64,000 nucleotides of DNA, from NCBI GenBank assembly GCA_016712315.1, contig JADJRG010000029.1, forward strand, positions 744,001 through 808,000, read 5' to 3'. The notes under the pieces were generated by a model. It was given only the letters and a program-made list of their open reading frames with translations, had not been told where the DNA came from and ran no database searches. The translations under genes and the position numbers were made by a program. Below are positions 9,295 to 17,319 of this stretch, piece after piece; the first letter of the stretch is position 1; every line of letters begins with the position of its first letter. The DNA is from Nannocystis sp. Its GTDB lineage: Bacteria > Myxococcota_A > Polyangia > Nannocystales > Nannocystaceae.

Positions 9295-10209
9295 TCACCC
9301 CTCGGTGGGCGGCGCAGCCTTCGCGTCGCCCTTTGGCGCCTTCGCGTCGCTCTTCGGCGCCTTCGCGTCGCTCTTCGGCGCCTTCGCGTCGCTCTTCGGC
9401 GCCTTCGCGTCGCTCTTCGGCGCCTTCGCGTCGCTCTTCGGCGCCTTCGCGTCGCCCTTGTCCGTGGGCTTCGCCTCCGCCTCACCCTCGCCGCTCTTCC
9501 CCTCGGCCGGGGCGGTCGCTTCCACATACTCGGGGGCCTCGACGGCGCCTGCGCGGCCGAGCATCAGCGCCTCTTGGGCTCGGCGTGCGACGTCCATATC
9601 CCAGCGATCGACCTTGCCGTCGCCGGTGGTGTCATAGCCCACCCGGTCGATCTTACCGGCGACGAAGAACGAGAACATATCCGCGCGGCCGTCGTAGTCG
9701 CGATCGTGATCGATGCGGATCAGCCGCCCCTTGTCGTAGCGCCGCCACGCGTCGACGTAGCCGTCGCTGTTGAGATCTTGTTCGTCGCGGACCAGCGCGT
9801 TGTCCTCATAGAAGCGCCCCAGGTCGAGCTGCCCGTCGAAGTCGAGATCGAAGTGTTCACCGACGATCTCACCGCGCTCGTCGTAGGCGATGAACGCGTC
9901 GATCCGGCCGTCGTAGTTGAGATCCGCCTGTTTGCACGAGAGGCGCCCGCTCTGCGGCCCCGCGCCGACCGTCAACGAGATGAGATCGTTGCGGCCATCC
10001 TGATCCAGATCGACCTGCGCGCTGCGCTTACCGCTCGGATCACAGAAGCGCGGGTCGACCGCGAGCAGCGTCGCCGCGCCCTTGCGCCCGACCGGCGGTC
10101 GAGTCATCGCCGCCAGATCGGCCTCAGGCGGCGGGGCAGGGGGGGGCGTCTGCTTTGGAGCGCAAGCGAGGATCCCGAGCAGTGGCAAGAGGGCGCGTCG
10201 ACGGGGCAC
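9295..10209 (-). CDS. Lipoprotein with DxDxDG calcium-type repeats and a DAKAPKS heptad tail
   Basis: A short signal with lipobox LGILAC predicts a lipoprotein. The middle (about residues 60-200) holds at least six Asp-rich loops of the form DLDQDGRND, DLNYDGRID, DLDFDGQLD, DLNSDGYVD, DYDGRAD and DTTGDGKVD, like EF-hand or thrombospondin-3 calcium loops. The C-terminal 90 residues are low-complexity, ending in seven DAKAPKx heptads encoded by perfect 21-bp repeats. The Lys/Pro/Ala tail may span or bind peptidoglycan (inference). GTG 10209 is used because AAGG precedes it by about 8 nt and it gives a normal lipoprotein signal; longer in-frame starts would bury the signal. Confidence 0.75.
   Translation of the reverse strand: MPRRRALLPLLGILACAPKQTPPPAPPPEADLAAMTRPPVGRKGAATLLAVDPRFCDPSGKRSAQVDLDQDGRNDLISLTVGAGPQSGRLSCKQADLNYDGRIDAFIAYDERGEIVGEHFDLDFDGQLDLGRFYEDNALVRDEQDLNSDGYVDAWRRYDKGRLIRIDHDRDYDGRADMFSFFVAGKIDRVGYDTTGDGKVDRWDMDVARRAQEALMLGRAGAVEAPEYVEATAPAEGKSGEGEAEAKPTDKGDAKAPKSDAKAPKSDAKAPKSDAKAPKSDAKAPKSDAKAPKGDAKAAPPTEG
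9320..9466. repeat. Seven tandem 21-bp repeats inside a lipoprotein gene
   Basis: The core TTCGCGTCG recurs at 9320, 9341, 9362, 9383, 9404, 9425 and 9446, exactly 21 bp apart. Each unit encodes one DAKAPKx heptapeptide on the minus strand. Unit identity is near perfect at the DNA level, so copy number is likely to vary by slippage. Confidence 0.95.
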
Positions 10210-10409
10210 TGACGTTACCTTAACAGCCTTCGCGGGCCTCTGCGGAGGCGCGCTAGCCGCGCCTGAGCAGCCGTGATGGGCCGATAATTCGCATCCTACG
10301 CGCCAACGCGGGCGAGCGCGGGTCAGCGCGGGGTGCTCCGCGGGCAGCGGCGCGCCGACGCCGCTTGTGGTAGGTCTGCGGCGCTCACCCTGTCGGGTCC
10401 TCAGAACGC

Positions 10410-12236
10410 ATGAACCAGCCGAATAAAACCGGGCGAGAGTCGCCGCCAATGAGCGCGATCCGAAGCTTCTGCATCATCGCCCACATCGACCACGGCAAGA
10501 GCACCCTCGCCGATCGCCTCATGGAGGCGACCGGTCTGCTCACCTCGCGCGACAAGACCGAGCAGTACCTCGATCGTATGGACATCGAGCGCGAGCGCGG
10601 GATCACGATCAAAGCCCAAGCCGTGCGGATGCGCCACGTCCACGAGGGCGTCGAGTACGAGCTCAACCTGATCGACACCCCGGGCCACGTCGACTTCACT
10701 TATGAGGTCTCGCGCAGCCTCGCCGCCTGCGACGGCGCGCTCTTGGTCGTCGACGCGACCCAAGGCGTCGAGGCGCAGACGCTCGCCAACCTCTACCTCG
10801 CCCTCGACGCCGGCCTCGAGATCATCCCGGTGATTAACAAGATCGACCTGCCTAGCGCGGATCCGGATCGCGTGCGCGAGGAGATCGAGGAGACCATCGG
10901 GCTCGACACGACCGACGCGCTCCTCGTCTCGGCGAAGACTGGCATAGGCATCGAGGCCCTGCTCACCGCGATCATCGAGCGCTTCCCGGCCCCGCGCGGC
11001 GATCGCGACGCGCCCATGCGCGCCCTCATCGTCGACTCGTGGTGGGACGCTTACCGCGGCGTCATCTCGATCGTGCGCGTCGTCGACGGTCGTATGCGCC
11101 CGGGCGATCGTGTCCGCCTGCTCGCCACCGGCAAGACCTACGACGTGCTCGACGTCGGCGCGTTCGCCCCTGACGCGCTCTCTTATCCGGAGCTCTCCGC
11201 GGGGGAGGTCGGCTACCTCACCGCCAACGTCAAAGAGGTCGCTGACTCCAAGGTCGGAGACACCGTCGCCCTCGCCGACGATGCCAACGCGGTCCCCGTC
11301 CTCGGCTTCAAAGAGGTCCAGCCGATGGTCTTCGCCGGCGTATTCCCGAGCGACAGCGTCGACTACCCGGCCCTGCGCGACGCCCTCTCCAAGCTCAGCC
11401 TCAACGACGCGAGCGTCTCCTGGGAGCCTGAGTCCTCGAGCGCGCTCGGCTTCGGCTACCGCCTCGGCTTCCTCGGCCTGTTGCACATGGAGATCATCCA
11501 GGAGCGGCTGGAGCGCGAGTACGACCTCGACATCATCACCACGGCGCCGAGCGTCAAGTACCAGATCTACCAGCGCGACGGCTCGATGGCCCTGATCGAC
11601 AACCCCGCCAAGATGCCCGATCCAGGCGGCTTCGACTTCATCGAGGAGCCGATGATCGTCGCTCGGATTCAGGTCCCAGAGGAGTTCCTCGGCGCGATCA
11701 TCAAGCTGTGCCAGGATCGCCGAGGCGTCCAGGTAGACCTCAAATTCCCCACCGCACGGCGCGCGCACCTCACGTACAAGCTGCCGCTCGCCGAGATCGT
11801 CTTCGGCTTCTACGATCAACTCAAGAGCATCTCGCGCGGCTACGCGAGCCTCGACTACGAGATGGCCGGCTACGAGCGCGCAGATCTCGTGCGCCTCGAT
11901 CTGCTCGTCAACGGCGAGCGTGTGGACGCGCTCTCTTTGATCACCCACCGCAGCAACGCCTTCGCGCGCGGCCGGGATCTCTGCTCCAAAATGAAGGAGG
12001 AGATCCCACCGCAGCAGTTCGAGGTCGCGATTCAGGCGGCGATCGGCGCGAAGATCATCGCGCGAACCAACGTCAAGGCGCTCCGCAAGAACGTGCTCGC
12101 CAAGTGCTACGGCGGCGACATCTCACGCAAACGGAAGCTGCTCGAGAAACAGAAGCGCGGCAAGAAGCGTCTCAAGGCGGTCGGCAACGTGGAGATCCCG
12201 CAGTCGGCGTTTCATGCGATCCTCAAGCTGGACTAG
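10410..12236 (+). CDS. lepA: Translation factor LepA (elongation factor 4)
   Basis: A ribosome-associated GTPase that back-translocates or remodels stalled ribosomes. The G1 loop is in [15 protein letters not shown], the G3 in [10 protein letters not shown] and the G4 in VINKIDLP, with the effector-region signature [18 protein letters not shown]-like domains follow, then the LepA-specific C-terminus ending in the basic segment [18 protein letters not shown]. At 608 residues it is full length. ATG 10410 gives a 13-residue N-terminal extension compared with most homologues; ATG 10449, just before SAIRSFCII, is the more usual point and may be the true start. It sits directly upstream of lepB, as in many proteobacteria. 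Confidence 0.96.
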   Translation: MNQPNKTGRESPPMSAIRSFCIIAHIDHGKSTLADRLMEATGLLTSRDKTEQYLDRMDIERERGITIKAQAVRMRHVHEGVEYELNLIDTPGHVDFTYEVSRSLAACDGALLVVDATQGVEAQTLANLYLALDAGLEIIPVINKIDLPSADPDRVREEIEETIGLDTTDALLVSAKTGIGIEALLTAIIERFPAPRGDRDAPMRALIVDSWWDAYRGVISIVRVVDGRMRPGDRVRLLATGKTYDVLDVGAFAPDALSYPELSAGEVGYLTANVKEVADSKVGDTVALADDANAVPVLGFKEVQPMVFAGVFPSDSVDYPALRDALSKLSLNDASVSWEPESSSALGFGYRLGFLGLLHMEIIQERLEREYDLDIITTAPSVKYQIYQRDGSMALIDNPAKMPDPGGFDFIEEPMIVARIQVPEEFLGAIIKLCQDRRGVQVDLKFPTARRAHLTYKLPLAEIVFGFYDQLKSISRGYASLDYEMAGYERADLVRLDLLVNGERVDALSLITHRSNAFARGRDLCSKMKEEIPPQQFEVAIQAAIGAKIIARTNVKALRKNVLAKCYGGDISRKRKLLEKQKRGKKRLKAVGNVEIPQSAFHAILKLD

Positions 12237-12247
12237 GTGAGGGAAGG

Positions 12248-14560
12248 GTGACCCAGAGCGAGCCTGAGAGTCGGCCGAAGCGGCCTCCCCGGCAGATCAA
12301 GGCGGCCGCGCTGATCCTCGACAAGGAGGCCCGCCGGATCGTCCGCAAATTCGCCGCCCGGCTCGCCCCTGAGCCCCTCGAGCGGATCCGCGCCTGCGTG
12401 AGCGCGATCGAGATCCAGCGGCGGGCCCGCGACTGGAGCGCCCTCGAGCGGACCACCGAGGAGCTCGACGAGCTGCTGCACCAGCACGCCTCCTTCGGCC
12501 GCAAGAGCGCCCTGCGTGAGACCCTCGAGAACGTCAGCGTCGCCGTGCTCGTCGCCGTCGCGCTCCGATCCTGCGTCTATGAGCCCTTCAAGATCCCCAG
12601 CGGCAGCATGATGCCGACCCTTCGCGCTGGTGATCACATCTTCGTCAACAAGTTCACCTACGGGATCCAGATCCCGCTCACCAACACCGTCGTCGGCCAG
12701 GGGATCGGCGAGCCTGAGCGAGGCGACGTGATCGTCTTTCGCTATCCGATCGACGAGAGCGAGGACTTTATCAAGCGGGTGATGGCCCTGCCCGGCGACA
12801 CCCTGAAGGTCGACGGCAACACAGTCTCGATCCGCCGCGCTGGTGAGGCTGACTTTGAGCGCCTGACCCTCACCAAGGTCGACGAGCACTGCCATGACGA
12901 GGGCGGCACCCGAATCGTCAGCGGCTGCGAGGTCTTTGAGGAGTCGCTCGACGGTCGCACGCATCAGGTCCGCTACATGACCGGCGATCCTCGCCTCGGC
13001 GTACAGCGCCGCCAAGGCGAGTGGACGGTCCCCGAGGGCCACGTCCTGGTGATGGGCGACAACCGCAACCAAAGCCATGACAGCCTCGCCTGGACGCGCC
13101 AAGTCGAGGCCGTCTCGGCGGATTCGCTGCTCACGATCAAAGATCTGCGCGATCTGACCGCGGAGCGCCTCTTCGCCCTACAGCGCCCCGAAGACGGCGG
13201 ACGCCAAGATCCGGCCCGCGATCACATCCTCTACCTCGCCGATCACCGCTCCGAGCCGCGCGATCTCTCGCTCGAGGTCTGGCGCGATCCCACGCTCGGT
13301 GTCGCCGCGGTGTTCGCGGCCAATGAGGCCCGCCTCCTCGATGCGAGGCGCGTCACCGTCACCGAGCTGCTCGACGCCTCCAGCCGCTACGGGCGCGCCA
13401 GCAACCTCGAGCGTCGCGCGCAGATCCTTCAAGACACAGCGCCGATCGACGCGCTCAGCCTCGGGCGAGGGGAGGGCGGCGGATGGCAAGCGCTCGCCCA
13501 GCTCGGCGACTCCAAAGCGATCCTCCAGCTCCGCTGCGGCGAGGCCGTCTGCCGCGAGGATGTTGAGGTGATCGAGCGCCTCGCGGCCGCGATGGAGCGT
13601 TTTCAGCACAACCACGATCAGGACGCGAACCAGCTCCTCGAGGGCGAGAAGGGGATCCGCTACACCAACCACTGGACCAGCCGCAGCAGCGATCGCCTGA
13701 TCGACCGCATCTTCATCAAGGCGAAGGCTGGCGTGACCAACGACGACCCGGCGGCGCGCGTCCGTCTGCGGGTGTGGCGCGACACGGATGAAGGGGCGGC
13801 GTTCGTCCGCAGCGCAGCGCTCCACGCGCTCACGCGGGGCGCGCCTGAGCGCGCGATCGCAGCGCCAGATCTCGGGAGTGAAGCCTGGATCATCAGCGAT
13901 GAGCGCGGATCGTCGGTCATCGTCGAAGATCCGGCTGGGGTCGTCTTCGTCCTCGAGTGTGGTCGCCAGCGCTGCCCGAACGTCACGGACGCCCAAGCCG
14001 TGATCGCGCCGATCGTCGCGCGAACGCCTGAGCTGCTTCAAGACCGCCGGGCGATCCCTGAGCTCTTGACCGCCAGCGATCTGGGAGACGGCTGGCGTGC
14101 GCAAGAGGTAGAGCCACGCACCCGCCACGAGTACGACCGCGTGTGGATGGAAGGCACCGAGCGCACTCAAGATCGCAGTGCCGAGCTGTGGCTGTGGCTA
14201 CGCCCGGCCGATGGCCTTGAGACGGCCGTCGCGGCCTTGGCCGCCGTCTATCCGCTCGTGGAGGCTGATCCGCGCCTCCCGTTCGGCCAGTACGCGGCCC
14301 TCGACGACCGCCACACGTTGATGTTCGCCGTGCCGTCCTCCGAGGTTGTGGTCCAGCTCGAGTGCCGCCGCGGCCTCTGCGCCGACCGCGAGGCCGTGAA
14401 CGCGCTGGCCCAACGCATCGCCGACAAGGCCCAGGATCCAAGCAACTTCATCGATCCGAACGCCGAGCGCCCGAGCCCCTTTGTCCCCAGGGGGCACATC
14501 AAGGGCAGAGCAGACCGCATCTGGCTGCCGCTGCGGCGGTTTTGGCTGCCGATCCGGTAG
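12248..14560 (+). CDS. lepB: Signal peptidase I with a 460-residue insertion of three tandem modules
   Basis: An inner-membrane serine protease that removes signal peptides. A hydrophobic anchor (about residues 97-107) precedes the catalytic Ser120 in PSGSMMPT. The general base Lys176 is in DFIKRVMALPGD, and box E is GDNRNQSHDS near 270. The usual C-terminal motif IKGRA, next to the end of normal enzymes, appears only at residue 751, 19 residues before the stop. The roughly 460 residues in between are foreign to the family. From about residue 330 they form three repeats of 135-140 residues, each ending in a strand plus a CX4C loop (Cys430/435, 571/576, 706/711). The insert should face the periplasm. 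The GTG start follows GGGAAGGG, 12 bp after lepA. Confidence 0.9.
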   Translation: MTQSEPESRPKRPPRQIKAAALILDKEARRIVRKFAARLAPEPLERIRACVSAIEIQRRARDWSALERTTEELDELLHQHASFGRKSALRETLENVSVAVLVAVALRSCVYEPFKIPSGSMMPTLRAGDHIFVNKFTYGIQIPLTNTVVGQGIGEPERGDVIVFRYPIDESEDFIKRVMALPGDTLKVDGNTVSIRRAGEADFERLTLTKVDEHCHDEGGTRIVSGCEVFEESLDGRTHQVRYMTGDPRLGVQRRQGEWTVPEGHVLVMGDNRNQSHDSLAWTRQVEAVSADSLLTIKDLRDLTAERLFALQRPEDGGRQDPARDHILYLADHRSEPRDLSLEVWRDPTLGVAAVFAANEARLLDARRVTVTELLDASSRYGRASNLERRAQILQDTAPIDALSLGRGEGGGWQALAQLGDSKAILQLRCGEAVCREDVEVIERLAAAMERFQHNHDQDANQLLEGEKGIRYTNHWTSRSSDRLIDRIFIKAKAGVTNDDPAARVRLRVWRDTDEGAAFVRSAALHALTRGAPERAIAAPDLGSEAWIISDERGSSVIVEDPAGVVFVLECGRQRCPNVTDAQAVIAPIVARTPELLQDRRAIPELLTASDLGDGWRAQEVEPRTRHEYDRVWMEGTERTQDRSAELWLWLRPADGLETAVAALAAVYPLVEADPRLPFGQYAALDDRHTLMFAVPSSEVVVQLECRRGLCADREAVNALAQRIADKAQDPSNFIDPNAERPSPFVPRGHIKGRADRIWLPLRRFWLPIR

Positions 14561-14561
14561 G

Positions 14562-14582
14562 CCCCGGGCCCCGGGCCCGGGG
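14562..14582 (+). terminator. GC-only hairpin immediately after lepB
   Basis: A perfect 9-bp inverted repeat made only of G and C (arms 14562-14570 and 14574-14582, loop CCG) starts 2 bp after the lepB stop codon. No U-run follows, so it may act as an RNA 3'-end stabiliser or a factor-dependent pause site rather than a classic intrinsic terminator. Confidence 0.45.
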
Positions 14583-14624
14583 ACGCAGCCGCGCCGATGA
14601 TCCGATAATGTATGTTATGTAATT

Positions 14625-14643
14625 AAAGTCACCGGGTGACTTT
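14625..14643. terminator. Inverted repeat over the stop codon of the M23 gene
   Basis: AAAGTCACC and GGTGACTTT are mirrored around one base, giving an 8-bp stem with a 3-nt loop. It includes the TGA of the minus-strand M23 gene. On the minus strand the repeat is followed by an AT-rich stretch, unusual in this GC-rich region, so termination there is plausible. Confidence 0.4.
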
Positions 14644-16320
14644 CCTGCGCCAGCCAAGCAGCGCCAGAAGCGCCAAAGCGGAGCCTGCGCCGCCCGCCGA
14701 ACGGCAGCCGCAGCCGTCCTCTTCGGCTTGGCCGAAGCCGTCGGGCAACGCTGGCCCGCCTGTATCGCTGCTGCCGCCGCCGTCAGAGCCGCTGCCGGAG
14801 CCGCTGCCGGAGCCGCTGCCGGAGCTATCAGGATCGCCGCCCTCCGAGTCGTCGCCGGTCGTACCGCTCGCGCTCTGGCACAGCGGGCTCGAGTCCTCTG
14901 GCGCGCACTGATAGTCGTCGATCAAATAGATCTGCGGGCCGCTCCCCTTCACCATCCAGGGCTCTGGCCGCAGATTTGTACCTTCACGCAGCCCCAGCAG
15001 CGACGCCGCCGCCCAGATCTCGGGGTCTTCTACGTCCAGCCCCCACCGTGCCGCGATCGCTGGGCTCGGGATCAGCCGTCGCAGCCCTTGATCGATCAAC
15101 CACAGCGTCTCCGAACCATCATCCGCCTGGACGACAACGGGAGCCTCTCCAAGCGCCACACCTACCGGGATCGCCGCGACCGACGCGTCCGGTAGCTTGG
15201 CGAGATCCCAAAACGGCGACAGCCGCCAAGCCGCCAACACCTCCGGCGAGCCGACCCAACGGCGCACCCCTTCAGGGATCGCAGGCGGCGCGCACGTGAA
15301 TCGTTGAGGCGAGTCATCGAGCTCGACCGCCGGCCCGCTGCCGTCGTCCGAAGCGAAGGCGTAGACCGTGTGCTCGAGCCCGTCACGCAGCGAGCGCGGG
15401 ACCTCGATTTCGAAGCCATGCGCGCATGAACCGAGGCTCATACACAGATCGTCCCGGTGTCGATCCGCGAGGACTTGTACGCCGGTGTTGTCCGGATCGC
15501 TCGGCTGGCCGTCGAAGTACAGGAGCGCGGAGATAGCCGCCTCAGGTTCATCAGGATCTTGCGCCCAACCGCGGATCGCCCCGCAGCTCGCAGCGTCAAA
15601 GGCGCCGATCGGCGGCTGGGATCCCAACCCCATCAGTTGCTTGTAAGACTCGACGAGCGACATGTACGGCGGCACGTAGACGAAGCCGTGGCCGGCGACG
15701 TCCTGACGAATATTGAAGTGCAGGTGGATGCTCGTCGGAGTGCCTCCGAAATTGTTGGAGACCAGGTCGAGGCGCGACCCCGCCTCGACCTCCTGGCCCA
15801 GCGACACGATCCCGCCGCCGCCGTGCAAGTAATCCCACCGCGTGCCGTCGGCCCCCGTGATGTAGAGGGCGTAGTCGCTCGGCTGATCGGCGACGTTCGT
15901 GACCGTCGCCGTCGCCGCCGCGACTGTCCAATGGAGCATCTTCTCACACGTGCTCGGGCGGATGTCTTGTCCCTGGTGGCCGGTGCCTGAGGGGCACAGC
16001 GGCATCGTCCAGCTCCGCGTCTCGCAGTAGTTGTCGAACCACGGGTACGCGTAGTTCTTGGCGCTGCACTGCGACCCTGGCGGCCCGTTGTAGCCGCCCA
16101 CCCCCCACACCTGGGAGTTCGGGTACGCGGGACCCGCCTCGATCGGGAAGCGCATGCCCGGGCTGTAGATCTCCGCGTCGACCCGGCCTTGGCCCGAGCC
16201 GGGGATGAGCGCTCCGGGGGGCTGGTAGAAGGGCTCCTCCGCGCTCGCGGCGCTCGGCGAGAACATCGCCGGCAGCGCAGCAGCCGCGAAGACCAAGGGG
16301 AGGGCGTGTGGCTGTCTCAA
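14629..16320 (-). CDS. Surface-sorted M23 (LytM-type) peptidase-like protein with MYXO-CTERM tail
   Basis: A signal peptide (about residues 1-27) leads into a LytM-like domain with both zinc motifs: HQGQD (His115, Asp119) and HLH (His199, His201). Such enzymes cut peptidoglycan crosslinks or act on other peptides. Next come a Cys-containing module (about 240-350) and a region with two WLIDQG/YLIDDY-like strands. A Ser/Gly linker (12-bp DNA repeats) precedes the C-terminus GCGCRS, a hydrophobic helix and WRRKVTR. That is the MYXO-CTERM pattern, in which the Cys is processed and lipidated for surface display. The start is a TTG: GGAGGT lies 6 nt upstream and the codon overlaps the stop of the preceding lipoprotein gene (TTGA), so the pair is translationally coupled. 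Confidence 0.82.
   Translation of the reverse strand: MRQPHALPLVFAAAALPAMFSPSAASAEEPFYQPPGALIPGSGQGRVDAEIYSPGMRFPIEAGPAYPNSQVWGVGGYNGPPGSQCSAKNYAYPWFDNYCETRSWTMPLCPSGTGHQGQDIRPSTCEKMLHWTVAAATATVTNVADQPSDYALYITGADGTRWDYLHGGGGIVSLGQEVEAGSRLDLVSNNFGGTPTSIHLHFNIRQDVAGHGFVYVPPYMSLVESYKQLMGLGSQPPIGAFDAASCGAIRGWAQDPDEPEAAISALLYFDGQPSDPDNTGVQVLADRHRDDLCMSLGSCAHGFEIEVPRSLRDGLEHTVYAFASDDGSGPAVELDDSPQRFTCAPPAIPEGVRRWVGSPEVLAAWRLSPFWDLAKLPDASVAAIPVGVALGEAPVVVQADDGSETLWLIDQGLRRLIPSPAIAARWGLDVEDPEIWAAASLLGLREGTNLRPEPWMVKGSGPQIYLIDDYQCAPEDSSPLCQSASGTTGDDSEGGDPDSSGSGSGSGSGSGSDGGGSSDTGGPALPDGFGQAEEDGCGCRSAGGAGSALALLALLGWRRKVTR
14786..14825. repeat. 12-bp tandem repeat (Ser-Gly linker)
   Basis: Just over three copies of GAGCCGCTGCCG in a row encode the alternating Gly/Ser linker ahead of the MYXO-CTERM tail of the M23 protein. 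Confidence 0.8.
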
Positions 16321-16979
16321 GAGGCACCTCCGGGGGCGACGCTGGGAGCTGCGCCGCCGACATACACGAGCCCCTCTAGCAGCGCCGAGAAGCCCTCATC
16401 GCTCGCGCACGCCGGCGCATCAGCGTCTCCACACTCGAGCTCTGCCGTGTAGGCGACCCCCCCCTCGACCCACGAGGCCGAGCGGATCCCCTCGTTGACG
16501 GTCAGCGTGCCCGCCACGCCGCGGATCTCCGCGCGCGGCGCCGCCGATGGCAGATCCTCGTAGAGGTGGGCGATCTTCGACGATTGGAGCACCAATTTCG
16601 CGTCCCCGTCGCGGGCGATGAGCGAGAAGCCGGCCTTCGCCAGCGGGATCACCTTCACCACGGACCAGCCCCGCGGCACGAGCACCGGCGCTGAGGCGCG
16701 GTCAACGGCCGCACGTACATCTGCCTCGAGAGACAGACGCGCCGAATCATCCGGCACACCGAAGCTCGTCCACTCCGGAGCACGGTCGACGCGCTCACCG
16801 CCGAGAACCAGCCCGCGACGAAGCGGCGCGGGTTCGCTCACCACCGCGGGCGCCAAGTGCGCGTCTTCGCGCGCGCTACGGGCCTCGAACGGCGCTGGCG
16901 CAGCGGCCCGGTCGCAGGCCAAAGTGGCCAGAAGTGGGCCAAGGAGGGCGAAGATCGACAAATGCTCGCTTTTGAACAC
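16317..16979 (-). CDS. Lipoprotein of unknown function, coupled to the M23 gene
   Basis: About 220 residues beginning with a hydrophobic segment and lipobox LLATLAC. After an Ala/Pro/Arg-rich spacer comes one compact domain (about residues 95-215) with alternating strands and a final AELEC...C motif. That ending recalls the CX4C ends of the LepB insert modules, but I see no named family. The GTG at 16979 is used because it gives a proper lipoprotein signal; an ATG at 17072 would add 31 unlikely residues. A TTGACA at 17014-17009 lies so close that a transcript from it would begin at about the GTG, so the message may be leaderless. The stop codon overlaps the TTG start of the M23 gene by 4 bp. 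Confidence 0.65.
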   Translation of the reverse strand: MFKSEHLSIFALLGPLLATLACDRAAAPAPFEARSAREDAHLAPAVVSEPAPLRRGLVLGGERVDRAPEWTSFGVPDDSARLSLEADVRAAVDRASAPVLVPRGWSVVKVIPLAKAGFSLIARDGDAKLVLQSSKIAHLYEDLPSAAPRAEIRGVAGTLTVNEGIRSASWVEGGVAYTAELECGDADAPACASDEGFSALLEGLVYVGGAAPSVAPGGAS

Positions 16980-17044
16980 GGTTGTAATGATGGACCGGTC
17001 ATCGCTCCTGTCAAGGACAAAAATGCGCGAGAATGAGCGGGCTC

Positions 17045-17073
17045 TTGCGCCGATCTGCGCGGGGAAGTACAAG
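17045..17073 (+). promoter_or_regulatory. Probable promoter of tRNA-Arg
   Basis: TTGCGC (17045-17050) and TACAAG (17068-17073) are 17 bp apart. The predicted start of transcription is about 5 nt before the mature tRNA 5' end, leaving a very short leader for RNase P. Confidence 0.45.
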
Positions 17074-17084
17074 GTGCGCCCTCC

Positions 17085-17158
17085 GCTCGCATAGCTCAGG
17101 TGGATAGAGCGACGGTTTCCTAAACCGTAGGCCGCAGGTTCGAGCCCTGCTGCGGGCG
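17085..17158 (+). tRNA. tRNA-Arg, anticodon CCT
   Basis: A full cloverleaf can be drawn. The acceptor stem GCTCGCA pairs with TGCGGGC, with one G-U pair. The D arm begins GCTC and the T arm is GCAGG-TTCGAGC-CCTGC. The anticodon stem ACGGT/ACCGT closes the loop TTCCTAA. Anticodon CCT reads the rare Arg codon AGG. The discriminator base is G and no CCA is encoded, so CCA must be added by nucleotidyltransferase. No neighbouring tRNA or integrase is present. Confidence 0.95.
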
Positions 17159-17319
17159 CTGCTTCAGTAGCGTGAAGAACGAAATGATCTGGAACGTGGC
17201 GGCAATGCCATGCTCGTTCGGCCTAAGTCTGAAATATTGGTAATACAAACAACGTAACCTTCGCGCGGTTACTCGCTTGTACTCAGACGCCGCCGCGCTG
17301 TTACGATCTTTCGCAGCCG
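17159..17319. other. Intergenic stretch between tRNA-Arg and the kinase gene
   Basis: With the tRNA, this makes up the largest gap between protein genes. It is AT-richer than its surroundings around 17225-17260. A TTGTAC (17277-17282) and a TACGAT (17302-17307), 19 bp apart, could be the kinase promoter. A 5-bp hairpin at 17162-17177 is too weak to call a terminator. Confidence 0.35.

Noticed and set aside
9320..9466. Regular 21-bp repeats as a possible CRISPR array
   Set aside because: The units are contiguous without spacers and lie in a protein-coding frame encoding DAKAPKx.
9252..9527. Arg-rich N-terminal extension of the cupin protein
   Set aside because: It is the wrong-frame reading of the 21-bp repeats of the neighbouring lipoprotein; the ATG at 9251 gives a normal protein.
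17162..17177. Hairpin after tRNA-Arg as terminator
   Set aside because: A 5-bp stem with no T-run is not convincing.
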